Source: Seiridium cupressi
Taxonomy: Eukaryota; Ascomycota; Sordariomycetes; Amphisphaeriales; Sporocadaceae
NCBI GenBank assembly: GCA_036674765.1
Contig: JARVKI010000025.1
Location: 186,001-250,000, forward strand
Reading direction: 5' to 3'
Length of the DNA: 64,000 bases
Shown piece after piece: positions 1 through 9,293 of the stretch (the stretch's first letter is position 1; each line of letters opens with the position of its first letter). The position numbers and the translations under genes were made by a program. The notes beneath the pieces were generated by a model. That model was not told where the DNA came from. It worked only from the letters and a program-made list of their open reading frames with translations, and made no database searches.

Positions 1-1961
1 GCTTATGTGCCTGAGAGAAGAGAGACTTCAACAACTGGAGTCAAAATTTTCCTTTTTGGGATGTCCAGCAATAAAACATGTCTCGGGAGCAAAATATGGC
101 AAAATGTGGTAAACACGTGGGCAACAGGCCGGAAAGGGTGATAAGGAACCCCAGTTTGATGGTAACAGAGAGAAAGCCAACTACACCACGTCGTTTCAAA
201 CTCTTGGACTTGACACTCGGCAGGGAAAGTTTGGTTGACCAGATGGTCGAGAGTCATCACCCTACGATAATATATATTGATTCAATTTACTTAACTCTGC
301 TGGTTTTCCAGCAAGCACAACCAGGCCCACGCTACATCCTCTGTTAAGCCCTCGTGCACCAGCGACCATGCGAAATAAGTCATCTTCACGACCTCTCACG
401 GCTTTCAATGACCTGTGGGAGTACTCCGACGCTGGAACTCTTCGCCGAGCAGTTCTAGGCCTGCGGTAGTAGGCTCTTGAACAACAATCTCGTCGAGCCA
501 CCCAAACAAATACCCATAGAACTTCATTGGTATCAGAAAATCGGGGGTGACAGAATCATTCGGATGCCTCGAACTCATATGCGACGCCATCGTAATCGCT
601 CCTCATTATCTCTCTTATCCAGGACTGCTCTGGATCACAGCAGATTCTGGGCCACAAGCGCAGCCCGACGGATTCAATATTTCGCAAACGCCTAGACACC
701 GACACCGCGCCAACTCATTATGTACCATCTCATCGAGTCCCTACCTCGAAACTCTCTATTGATATCCGGTGTAATGGAGCAGCTTTCTGCTCCTGTTGCG
801 TAGGAATGTCCAGAGAGATCCCCGGTTGTAAAGGATCCAGTGTTCGCTCAACTGCCATTAGCGTCGAAATTCAAGCTTCTGCCGTGGTTTGACACACTGG
901 TTTAGAACTTGATGACATTCGACCTCAAATCGCATCTTGGTTATGCTTGCTGTGGAAGGGAGGCGGCCATGACTGTGAATCTGACAATTGAACGTATTTC
1001 GTAACGGTGTTTCTTTGGGGCTAAGCAACACCAACCCCCCCCCCCCCAAACAACAACAACAACAACAAACACAGTACCCCAGTCAAAGCACGAGGCTGAC
1101 TGCGCGTCTAGACTACATGTAGAAATCGTGGCAAGCATCGGGATTGCGAGTAGACCTAATTAGTTAGTATGGACAATATGAACTAACACTGGCAGTAGAT
1201 TGGCCTAGTTCGGATGTGGTGTATATACAGGTGTGTGCACGGTGGTTTTAGTTAGCCCGTTGCTGCTGATCTAGCTCGTATGTCGCAATCTTCCTGCAGG
1301 GAAATCCTGTATTTCATGGACTGAGGGTGATGACACGCGAAAACCGATATGGTACACGGGTCACATCTAGACCTATTTGGCCAAGCATTTAAACTTTGGA
1401 AAGACGAGGCCGTTTTCATTATTGAGTACTATTGCCTGAACGATCACCACCAAAAGCTTAACGCCGATCACAAGGGTCACAATCGCAATTGCCAGCCACT
1501 GTGGTGTCAAGAACCGCAACAGGCAGCTAAGACTCAGCTGAGCAGTTCTTGGGCGCTCTAATTGGACGATACTCACTGCCAAAGTCCTGGCGCATCGATT
1601 CATCCCACTCTCGTCCTCCGCGGGCCCATGCAGTGTTCGTCTTGGTGGCGCCTCGTCCCTCGCTATCTCAACGTTGCATTGGCCGGGGTATAGCGCAGAA
1701 CCAGCACAGAACTGCCGGGGTTCGCTAACGACATGCGAGCTTGATAAGGCATCATGTCTCATTGAACCTTGCGGTCGAACGGGCATGCCGCGCTGCAAAC
1801 AGATCGTCGCACCATATTGTGCGATTGCGACCCCTGGCTGTCTGCATGTTGCAATTGATAAATGCCCAGTTTCCCCGCGGCCGGACACCATTCCGGTTGC
1901 TGGGACTCTCTCTTGTGTGATGCCGGCGGTCACAATAACACCTTGAGCCGCAGTACTTGCC
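1..1961. other. gene-free stretch upstream of the methionine permease
   Basis: I see no convincing gene. Open frames on both strands at 3-347 and 1373-2083 are short and contain no motif I recognise; the longer one is antisense to the permease start. A gene continuing from left of the window into the first 300 bases cannot be excluded. The only clear sequence feature is the C-run plus CAA microsatellite near 1035-1070. The last few hundred bases are the likely permease promoter. Confidence 0.5.
1035..1070. repeat. homopolymer C run followed by CAA microsatellite
   Basis: Thirteen consecutive C residues (1035-1047) run into a CAA-type trinucleotide repeat of about six units. It lies in non-coding sequence. 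Such runs are prone to slippage and to sequencing error, so the exact length is uncertain. Confidence 0.85.
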
Positions 1962-4090
1962 ATGTCGTTCTTCAGACGTCCCTTCAGCCGGCGGGCTCCC
2001 GCGACCGAACCCGAGCTGCGTGCTGGAGAGGAGAGAGAATTCTCTGATGGAAGTCTCGAGTATGTCGCTGAAAAGGCCGGCAACGAATCTGGAGTTTCGT
2101 ATCAGGAAGCCTCGGGGGCTCCTGTGGAGTCCCGGAGCCCCATGGGCTATCACGCGAACTCGTTGTTCCTGATCTTCTTGAATATTGGCAAGATGATTGG
2201 TACTGGCGTGTTTTCAACACGTAAGTTGTGCCTTAGCTAGTATGTAGCTATATGATAAGCTCACGCTCAAACCAATCAGCTTCGACTATCCTCAGCGGCA
2301 CAGGTTCTGTAGGACTGAGCATGGTCTATTGGGCGCTAGGTTTCGTAACTTCGGCCACTACCCTGTCTATTTACCTCGAATACATGGCGTATTTCCCAAA
2401 CAGATCAGGCTCAGAAGTCGTCTATCTAGAGCAAGCCTATCCGCGACCGCGATACTTCTTCCCCACAACATTCGCTTTCCAGTCGGTCATTCTATCTTTC
2501 AGTAGTGGAAACGCAATAGGTTAGTCATGGCATACCGTTAATTCAGAGTCACTTTAACGTGAATTCAGTCCTCGCAAACTACCTCTTCCGGATCAACGGT
2601 CACTCACCAACGGCTTGGGAGCTGAAAGGAGTAGCTATTGCCGGATTTACAGTGGCAACTTTGCGTAAGTATTCTAGCCCCATGCGACATCCTTGACGAT
2701 GCTAACACCACATGACGGTAGTTGTCGCACTCCACACAAAGTTCTCCTTCCGTCTAACCGTTGGCATCGGCATAGTCAAGGTTCTGACACTCATTTTCAT
2801 CTCGATCACCGGATGGGTTGTACTTTCGGGAAAGACGTCCGTGCCAGATCCGCGTGCGAGCTTCGTAAACTCTTTTGAAGGGAAAGCGACGCCATATGGC
2901 TTGACGAACTCATTGGTGAAGATCGTTTTCTCCTACGCTGGCTATGAAAATGCTTTCAACGTCGTCAACGAGGTTAGAGTACGTAAAACCAACGAAATAT
3001 CTAGGAATTGGCTGACACCTCAAAGAAACCGGTCAAGACTATCAGAAACAGCGCTTATATCTCGCTGGGAATCGTCACGGCACTGTATATTTTTACGAAT
3101 ATCGCTTACTTTGCAGCCGGTATGCTCGATTCTAGTTCGAGGTAAGACACAAGCTAACAATGCCACTAGTCCCGAAAGCCGAACTGAAAGCAGCTTCGCA
3201 AATCTCGGCGAGTCTCTTCTTCACCAAGGTTTTTGGCTCAAGCAACGCAGTCAAGGGCCTCAACTTCCTCATTGCCCTCAGCGCTTTCGGAAACCTTGTC
3301 ACGGTTCTGATCGGAACGTCTCGCATGATCCGTGAATGTGGACGGTAAATTCTTGGAATCTAACCCAGAATTATTGTAACATACTAATTCAAGAACTGTA
3401 GACAAGGCGTTCTGCCATGGCCCCGATTCTGGGCTTCGACTAAACCTCTCGGCACCCCGTTTGGTCCCTACTTTGTCAAGTGGATACTCACTGTCCTGAT
3501 GATCCTCGCACCTCCGGCTGGTGATGCTTTCAATTTCAGTAAGCCTTCTCACTCGCACCTAGCCGTAAATGATCTTTTCTCACCATTTTGTTCTAGTTGT
3601 CGATCTCCAGTCTTATCCCTCCTCGGCCTTCCAACTGGCCATGGCAGTAGGCCTCTATGTAGTCCGTTGGCGCCGCAAGCGAATCGGGCTTCCTCGCCCT
3701 AGCTACCGCGCATGGGACGCATCTGTCATCTTCGCAATTCTCGTCAATCTATTCCTCCTGATCATGCCATGGTACCCGCCGGACGGTGGCATCTATGCTG
3801 GCGATGTCAGCTTCTGGTATGCGAGTTATGTCGTCACCGGTATCGCCATCATCGCTGGGTGTGGTATCTACTATGCGCTTTGGATCTATGTTGTGCCTAA
3901 GCTCCGAGGATACAAGATTCGACAGGTAGTCATCGCATTAGAAAATGGAGAGCAGTCGCACAAGATCGTGCAGGTCCCGAACGCGGAGCTTGCGCATTGG
4001 GATGCGACCCATGATGCGGTCGGTCGTGAGATAGGCTCGACACCCTGTGAGCGGCCATCCGACCCTGAGACTACGGAGGAAAAGGTGTGA
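1962..4090 (+). CDS. MUP1-like high-affinity methionine permease (LAT/APC family)
   Basis: This is a plasma-membrane amino-acid permease of the APC superfamily, most like fungal high-affinity methionine permeases (MUP1). By hand I read eight exons: 1962-2220, 2280-2519, 2569-2664, 2722-2978, 3026-3119, 3170-3344, 3402-3538 and 3597-4090. All junctions are GT-AG and keep frame, giving 583 residues. The hydrophilic N-terminus of about 60 residues is followed by the family signature KMIGTGVFSTPS, whose FSTP is formed across the first intron. The segment NEVRKPVKTIR (loop between membrane helices) spans another junction. Hydrophobic segments fit the usual 12 helices, and the C-terminal tail is hydrophilic. 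Methionine as substrate is inferred from family resemblance; another amino acid is possible. Seven short introns are usual for the family in filamentous fungi. Confidence 0.88.
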
Positions 4091-5027
4091 GCAAAGATAC
4101 GGCGAATTATCCAAGGCCACCACCGACAGATATTACTTCCTTCGACAGAGCGACGCCCCCGTGAAGTAGCACTGTGGCCTTCCGATGTCCCGATTGCCGA
4201 GCTGAAACTTGCGTGTAGGATTGGCAATAATTAGCATTTGCTTCTCATCTATGCTTAGACTTACGCGATTTCTCTGACAGTAGTAGCTGTACAATCAATG
4301 ATAGGCTCATTATAATAATCCTCTCTCATTTCGGCGGCCGCTATTGCCACCAGGAAGGTTTACATTATCCAGCCAGAACCTATGCGCAAGCGACGTGCCG
4401 TTGACTAGAAAGGGCAAAAATACCAAATCGATGCACGCTGGCAATAGTGCTATGAGGATGTACCAATGATTGGATTGATGCGAAGTGAGCTCAGCCCTGC
4501 TATCGCTACGTTACATTTCGAATGCTCACGTATTGTGTCCCCCAACAAAGTATGCCAGCGAGGAGTAGTTGATTTCAGGATGATCTTAGTGCTTAGCGTT
4601 ATTGCGAATGTCCTGCCTGCTAAGGCCGTAATTGGACAGCAGTGCCCCTTTCCAATCGGATCGGTCGAAGCGAGATCCGCACAAGACTATCGTGTGCATC
4701 GCTCCAGAGCTGAAGCATAGCCACTAGAGACTCATAGGTACCAAAATGCCTTGAATTCATCCGTAAATAGAATTCCCATGCGTGTCAATTGGGGCATAAT
4801 GGACGGATCTGAAAATTATATAAAGTGTCAAGAGTTATCCCAATCGTTACCTGTCTCAAGTCAATCAACAACCTTCTAGACCAAGTCAACTACACAAGTG
4901 AAAAATACTTTGAAATCACCTTGGTGAGTTCTTACGCGACTTGTTGAGACCCATCTTATTCTAAATTTATATAGCAGATTCACAACCAGTACTTACTTCC
5001 TCTTGCAACGTCATTTAACCCGTCAAA
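4091..5027. other. intergenic region and promoter of the secreted cysteine-rich gene
   Basis: No gene is supported here. The right half holds the presumed promoter of the next gene: a TATA box at 4817-4824, a pyrimidine/CAA-rich start region around 4855-4900, and a probable 5'-UTR intron at 4924-4977 (donor GTGAGT, acceptor AGCAG). Confidence 0.55.
4817..4824 (+). promoter_or_regulatory. TATA box of the secreted cysteine-rich gene
   Basis: TATATAAA lies about 210 bp before the ATG. Removing the proposed 54-nt leader intron (4924-4977) leaves a 5' leader of roughly 120-150 nt, normal for a strongly expressed fungal gene. Confidence 0.5.
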
Positions 5028-5471
5028 ATGAAGGCCAGCACAGGACTCATCCTCTTCGCTTTTCAGATTGCGGGGGTCTTTTCCACCCCCAGCCCGGCTG
5101 CCTCTGAGGCAGACTGCGGTACCCTTGGCGTCATGTCGTCCGATCTGAGCAAGCTTCCCGCAGGTGTCGGCGCAGCAGACGTCCGCAACTGCACCGAACA
5201 CCCGCTCGGAAAGCCGGCAATCCAGGAGAGAGCTGAGGAGGGCCTCGAAGTGGCCAAGCGGGATTGCTACTACGGACCCAAGAAGTTCGGCTGTGACAAC
5301 GGCTACTGCTGGAAGAAATGTGGCAACAAGCATGGCCCTTGGTGTTGGACCGCGCGTCATGGTGGGTTTGGGGACTGGTTTACCTGCAACAAGCACTCGG
5401 ACTGCAACGAGGACATGTCATGCGGTCAATCTATCAATGGTGGTTGTGACTCATGTGGTTGCGGGTGTTGA
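5028..5471 (+). CDS. small secreted cysteine-rich protein with Kex2-type propeptide
   Basis: The intronless frame encodes 147 residues. Residues 1-20 form a signal peptide (hydrophobic core LILFAFQIAGV). A propeptide to about residue 78 ends in the dibasic pair KR at 77-78, a classic Kex2 site. The predicted mature part of about 69 residues contains 12 cysteines (80, 89, 94, 98, 106, 120, 126, 132, 140, 143, 145, 147), including a C-terminal CGCGC cluster, plus the tryptophan-rich motif CWKKCG and later WCW. An even number of cysteines suggests a disulfide-locked extracellular peptide. The core resembles fungal proteins annotated as IDI-2-like or as candidate effectors, but I recall that only loosely. 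Function is unknown; secretion, maturation and small size are well supported. Confidence 0.8.
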   Translation: MKASTGLILFAFQIAGVFSTPSPAASEADCGTLGVMSSDLSKLPAGVGAADVRNCTEHPLGKPAIQERAEEGLEVAKRDCYYGPKKFGCDNGYCWKKCGNKHGPWCWTARHGGFGDWFTCNKHSDCNEDMSCGQSINGGCDSCGCGC

Positions 5472-5640
5472 GCACACAAGCTCGTGTTACTTTCGAAGCC
5501 ATGATTCACTTGAGATACTAGAGAGCTACAGGAGCGTGTATCCTTAGAGTGGATCGTAAGCTATGGCTCAACTCGTACCAAAAAGCAGATTCTTAGAGGA
5601 CAGAGAGGGGGATCGCTCGTTCTATCATCACAATCGTTCT

Positions 5641-5663
5641 ACTACCAGCTTTTAACTGGTAGT
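5641..5663. repeat. perfect 8-bp hairpin downstream of the secreted-protein gene
   Basis: ACTACCAG and CTGGTAGT are perfect inverted copies around a 7-base loop, followed by a T run. It sits about 170 bp past the stop codon and could fold in the 3' end of the transcript. It may equally be chance. Confidence 0.5.
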
Positions 5664-6122
5664 TTTTATTGTAGCGGCACTGATTCACTAATACACTCAT
5701 TCACTGCCAAAGACATCACTTCCTCTTATAGAATAACTCTCGTGCATGAGGCACTAGGACTAATTGATCTGAAGACAAATAAGACGCATTCTTCTGTGAT
5801 CAACAGCTTGGTTTGCCAAAGTGTCTATATCCAATGACACCAACCAAACGTAGATGCCACTCAAAATGACCCAGATTATAATCCACAAACACCCGTCGTC
5901 AAATAGAATATGTTAGGATTATCAAGTGACACATCGGAGAGTGTGATACAATCATGATTGATCCTGTTGTGCCACGAGATCCACTCCGTTTCCCGTCCTG
6001 TAACACATCATGCTATCAAACTTCAAGTGATCAAGAGCCTCAACACGTGGCGAGTTTAATAGTCTCCCATAGATATCCCCGATGTCCTCTAGGAACTTGG
6101 CTTAGACCACCAACCTTCATCA
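5664..6122. other. intergenic, no gene seen
   Basis: AT-rich spacer between the secreted-protein gene and the first 2EXR gene. No ORF with recognisable content. Confidence 0.5.
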
Positions 6123-7052
6123 ATGCTAGAAATTGCTAAATTGACCTTCACCCATATTGATCAACAACATCTATCTTTGATGGCCGTCGACACATGTACC
6201 ACATGTACCGCAATGGAGGTAGAGGAGGAATTCACCCTTTTCCCTCAGCTGGAGGAAGATCTACGAAAGCTGATTTGGAGATATTTCCTTTCCAGGGATA
6301 GTGGGAGGCTTTTGGCCTTTGACGCAAATCACAATACAGTGCTTCCCACGAAGAACTTGGCCCAGCCCTGCATCAACAGAGAAGCGCTCGCCGTCTTCAA
6401 AGTCTTGTTCCCTCTTCGCCTCGACGTTGCTGGAGATTTGAGCTCGCCTCTCACCCTACATCCAATGAAGTTTCTTGCAAAACCCCGAGAAGAATGGATC
6501 ACTTATCAGTCGCCCAACGATACCATGTGCGGGAGCGTCTACATTAACCCTGATGTCGACATTTTCGTTTTGGCCCCTGTGTTGGGCTTCTTCTGCCGCT
6601 GGACAGGCTCTGTGGATTCACTATGCATTAGACACATGGTTGAGCCCTATTTCCTCGACGAAAGAGAAGTTGATCCTGCCGACGACGATGATGCCGACCA
6701 CGTCGTCGACGACTACGATGACGATGATGATGATGATGATGATGACAACAGCAACAACATCATCATCGACGACGAGGACAACAAAGACAAAGACAACAAC
6801 AACGAAGACAACGCCAACGTCGATCCTCTTGAGTTTTGCAATATGCACCAGTTCTTTCACAAAACGGCTACATGTGTCCACCTTAGACACTTGAGCAGAG
6901 TCCCAACAGATTATGAGTGTGCCTTCACTCGATATATTGTAGATGGACTGAGTAAATGGGAACTCCTTCGCCGCTGGAGCATGAGAGCAGATGTTATTTA
7001 TTTCAAGAGAAAGGCTATTGGTGATGAAGACCTCATGGTTGAGGTGCCCTAG
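6123..7052 (+). CDS. 2EXR-domain protein with internal acidic tract (tandem copy A)
   Basis: The frame encodes 309 residues from the first ATG. In-frame ATGs at 6180 and 6213 are alternatives, and the last has the best start context. Near the N-terminus is the 2EXR signature: a Phe-x-x-Phe-Pro-x-Leu start, then LRKLIWRYF, a conserved NREA-type segment (INREALAVFK), and a later block ending DVDIFVLAP. 2EXR proteins are abundant in filamentous ascomycetes and of unknown function. Residues of about 185-235 form an Asp/Asn-rich tract encoded partly by a GAT repeat. A folded-looking tail of about 75 residues follows. The gene is the upstream member of a tandem pair with the next gene; the acidic tract is internal here but C-terminal there. 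Confidence 0.75.
   Translation: MLEIAKLTFTHIDQQHLSLMAVDTCTTCTAMEVEEEFTLFPQLEEDLRKLIWRYFLSRDSGRLLAFDANHNTVLPTKNLAQPCINREALAVFKVLFPLRLDVAGDLSSPLTLHPMKFLAKPREEWITYQSPNDTMCGSVYINPDVDIFVLAPVLGFFCRWTGSVDSLCIRHMVEPYFLDEREVDPADDDDADHVVDDYDDDDDDDDDDNSNNIIIDDEDNKDKDNNNEDNANVDPLEFCNMHQFFHKTATCVHLRHLSRVPTDYECAFTRYIVDGLSKWELLRRWSMRADVIYFKRKAIGDEDLMVEVP
6717..6745 (+). repeat. GAT/GAC trinucleotide repeat coding for poly-Asp
   Basis: A run of about nine GAT/GAC codons inside the acidic tract of the first 2EXR gene. It is in frame, so length change would vary the aspartate tract without breaking the protein. Confidence 0.8.
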
Positions 7053-7678
7053 TAACGTATTAGTAATTTACGGAAGGGATATAGTTGACAGTATCTCAAG
7101 CGTTTTCACTATCGTCATGATAAATAGGGACAGCCAGCAAAGTGTAACGGCTATGGCACAAGCCAAATCGACCAGAGCAACGAGCAAAAATAGACGAATG
7201 CAGTAATAAAAAACATACTTAGAAATTTGTGCTTATTCCATCTTATCAAGCAATGGATTCTTTTGATAATGTAAATGGGCAACTGGCATACACTCCCAAG
7301 GTCAGGCAACCGCGACGTGTGCAGTTTCATTTTTTTCTTCTTCTTTTTCTCCTTTTTGAGATGATAGGCTCAGCCCCTCCCTTGATGCTATAAATTCCAG
7401 AGTTGCCGATTGACAGGCTGACTGACCGCCGACCGACTGGCTGTGAAATCCGACCACTCACATCCAACCAAAGCGCGGTTCTCTGCCACGAACTGCAGTT
7501 GAAAGGATACTTCCTGCAAAACTTCCGGCAACAAAGCCCAAATCTCCATTTTGGAAGCACCATCTGCTCTCACTCCAATACAACCCACCATCATCAACAC
7601 TTGGTCCTTAAATCATCACCTCGTCGGATGTGCCTTCACAATCTACCCACCACAAGCCACAAGAACGCCAGAAACAAC
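7053..7678. other. spacer and promoter between the two 2EXR genes
   Basis: No gene seen. A pyrimidine-rich block (7328-7355) precedes a TATA box at 7389-7395 that serves the second 2EXR gene. The frame of that gene is open back to 7403 only through non-ATG codons. Confidence 0.6.
7389..7395 (+). promoter_or_regulatory. TATA box of the second 2EXR gene
   Basis: TATAAAT lies about 290 bp before the chosen ATG (7679). A transcript started 30 bp downstream would have its first in-frame ATGs at 7628 and 7679. Confidence 0.45.
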
Positions 7679-8782
7679 ATGACGACCACCAACCCACCTG
7701 AGGGTGATAACGGAGGTTCTTTCTCCTTAGCCTTCACAGGGGAGGGAGTCGCACAAGAGTTCCATCGATTCCCGCGCCTTCCTTGTGAGCTTAGACTCAT
7801 GGTCTGGAAGGAGCACTTTGTCTCCCTGGGACGCTTGGTTCCATACGATCGTGGGACAAAAAGAGTACTACCTGTCAAGCACATGATTACGCCTGCAATC
7901 AACCAAGAGAGTGATGCCGTTTTCAAGAGTCACTACACCATCCGCCTAATTGTAAAACGCAACCACTATCCTCTCATGAAGCCTTTCAAGGCCTTTTTGA
8001 GTACCGAGCGTGGACTCGAGTCTTTCGAGGGTTTATTATGCTCTGTTGATGCTGATGAGTTTGAGTCTCGTGCATATTTCCGATGGGCATGGGATAAGCA
8101 TTGGTTATTTGGCCGTCACGGTAGCTATGCCCCATACAAGGTCAACAATCAGCAGAAGCACATCAACCGAGACGCTGTGTACCTTAGCATGGACTCGGAC
8201 ACGTTTCTGCTGGGTCCCAACTTCCAAGAGTTTGAATCCTCGTGGTCGTGGAGGCCGCAATGTTCTGTTACCCTACTTAACCACCAGACCTCTGCTTTGA
8301 TGCCTAGAATGATCAAGCATACCCTCGATGTCTATACCTATACCCCAACACAATGTTCTACTTCTTTCGGATATAGAGGAACGCGCTACCCTATCCACAG
8401 AACATACTCCAATGTGCAATCCTACAAGCATCTCTGCATCAAGGCAAGCAGATTGCAAGAAATGACGAGCAATTTGGAAGACACGAACTCTGGTCATGAT
8501 GCGCTCGAGGGAGAGATACGTTCAAGTGGCCTTGATATCTACGAGAGAGATGAGGAGGACAAGATGTACTTGAAGATATCCGTCGAAGATTCGGATTCGG
8601 ATTCGGATTCAGATGAGGTTGAAGATGAAGACGCTGACAATGACGACAGCGAGGACGATGAAGAGGACGAACATGAGCACGAACATGAGGACGAAGACAA
8701 TAAGAACAACACAGACGACAACGAAGACGACAGCGAAGACGACAACGAAGACGACAACGAAGGCAATAGCTTCACCAATTAA
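7679..8782 (+). CDS. 2EXR-domain protein with C-terminal acidic repeats (tandem copy B)
   Basis: From ATG 7679 (good context, A at -3) the frame encodes 367 residues; an in-frame ATG at 7628 would add 17. The 2EXR domain starts about 27 residues in, with FHRFPRLPCELRLMVWK, and includes NQESDAVFK and DSDTFLLGP blocks that align with the neighbour copy A. The last ~100 residues are Glu/Asp/Ser/Asn-rich and built from short DNA repeats (GATTCG units near 8588-8610, GACGACAACGAA units near 8719-8762). Function of 2EXR proteins is unknown. Because both genes share orientation, domain and acidic low-complexity sequence, they probably arose by tandem duplication and then diverged strongly. Confidence 0.75.
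   Translation: MTTTNPPEGDNGGSFSLAFTGEGVAQEFHRFPRLPCELRLMVWKEHFVSLGRLVPYDRGTKRVLPVKHMITPAINQESDAVFKSHYTIRLIVKRNHYPLMKPFKAFLSTERGLESFEGLLCSVDADEFESRAYFRWAWDKHWLFGRHGSYAPYKVNNQQKHINRDAVYLSMDSDTFLLGPNFQEFESSWSWRPQCSVTLLNHQTSALMPRMIKHTLDVYTYTPTQCSTSFGYRGTRYPIHRTYSNVQSYKHLCIKASRLQEMTSNLEDTNSGHDALEGEIRSSGLDIYERDEEDKMYLKISVEDSDSDSDSDEVEDEDADNDDSEDDEEDEHEHEHEDEDNKNNTDDNEDDSEDDNEDDNEGNSFTN
8588..8610 (+). repeat. GATTCG hexanucleotide repeat coding for Asp-Ser
   Basis: About four GATTCG units, in frame with the second 2EXR gene, encode alternating Asp and Ser. Confidence 0.8.
8719..8762 (+). repeat. 12-bp repeat coding for acidic Asp/Asn/Glu/Ser units
   Basis: Three to four copies of a GACGACAACGAA-like 12-mer make up the end of the acidic tail of the second 2EXR gene. 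Differences between copies are mostly AAC/AGC. Confidence 0.75.
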
Positions 8783-9293
8783 TTCTGTGAAGGTGATGCC
8801 AGCAATGAAGACCATTACGTATCTTGCTGGACTGCGGGTGATGAGCAATCAGGCAGCCAGGACGGCTACGATGGTTATCAGAGTGTTTAGGGAATGGGAA
8901 TGGAGCGTACATGGCGGCCGGTGCCAAAAGTACAACGCGTTAATCATGGCATTGATCGTACCGGACTGGCCAAAGAGCAACCAAAATTGACACCCGTAGC
9001 TAGATAGGAATGCTGATTATGCGATGCGTTATGACTTGAGCTGATATTTCTTACAGCTACATGGTTACTGTGAGATCAGGCTGATTGACCGCATCATTGT
9101 CAGAACCCCATATTTCTGCGATATGCCCATGTTCCACATTGCATCTCCCATGCGTTCCTGGCTCTTGACTGAGATGCTAGGACGCCATTTCCCCGAAGCC
9201 ATACAAAAGAAATCCCCGACCACATCCCATAATAGTCTTCGAGAGCTAACATGTGATAAGAGGAACGTGCTGGAAAACGTGTCGTCGTGAGGT
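8783..9293. other. intergenic, convergent 3' ends, no gene seen
   Basis: Lies between the ends of the second 2EXR gene (+) and the KAR5-like gene (-). It contains both 3' UTRs presumably; no supported ORF. Confidence 0.55.

Noticed and set aside
1373..2083. 236-codon minus-strand frame antisense to the permease promoter and first exon
   Set aside because: It overlaps the well-supported permease start, has no domain, and its composition looks like a reverse-frame shadow.
7403..7678. 92-codon N-terminal extension of the second 2EXR protein
   Set aside because: The extension begins at a TTG, only 8 bp after the TATA box, so it cannot be the translation start; ATG 7628 or 7679 is used instead.
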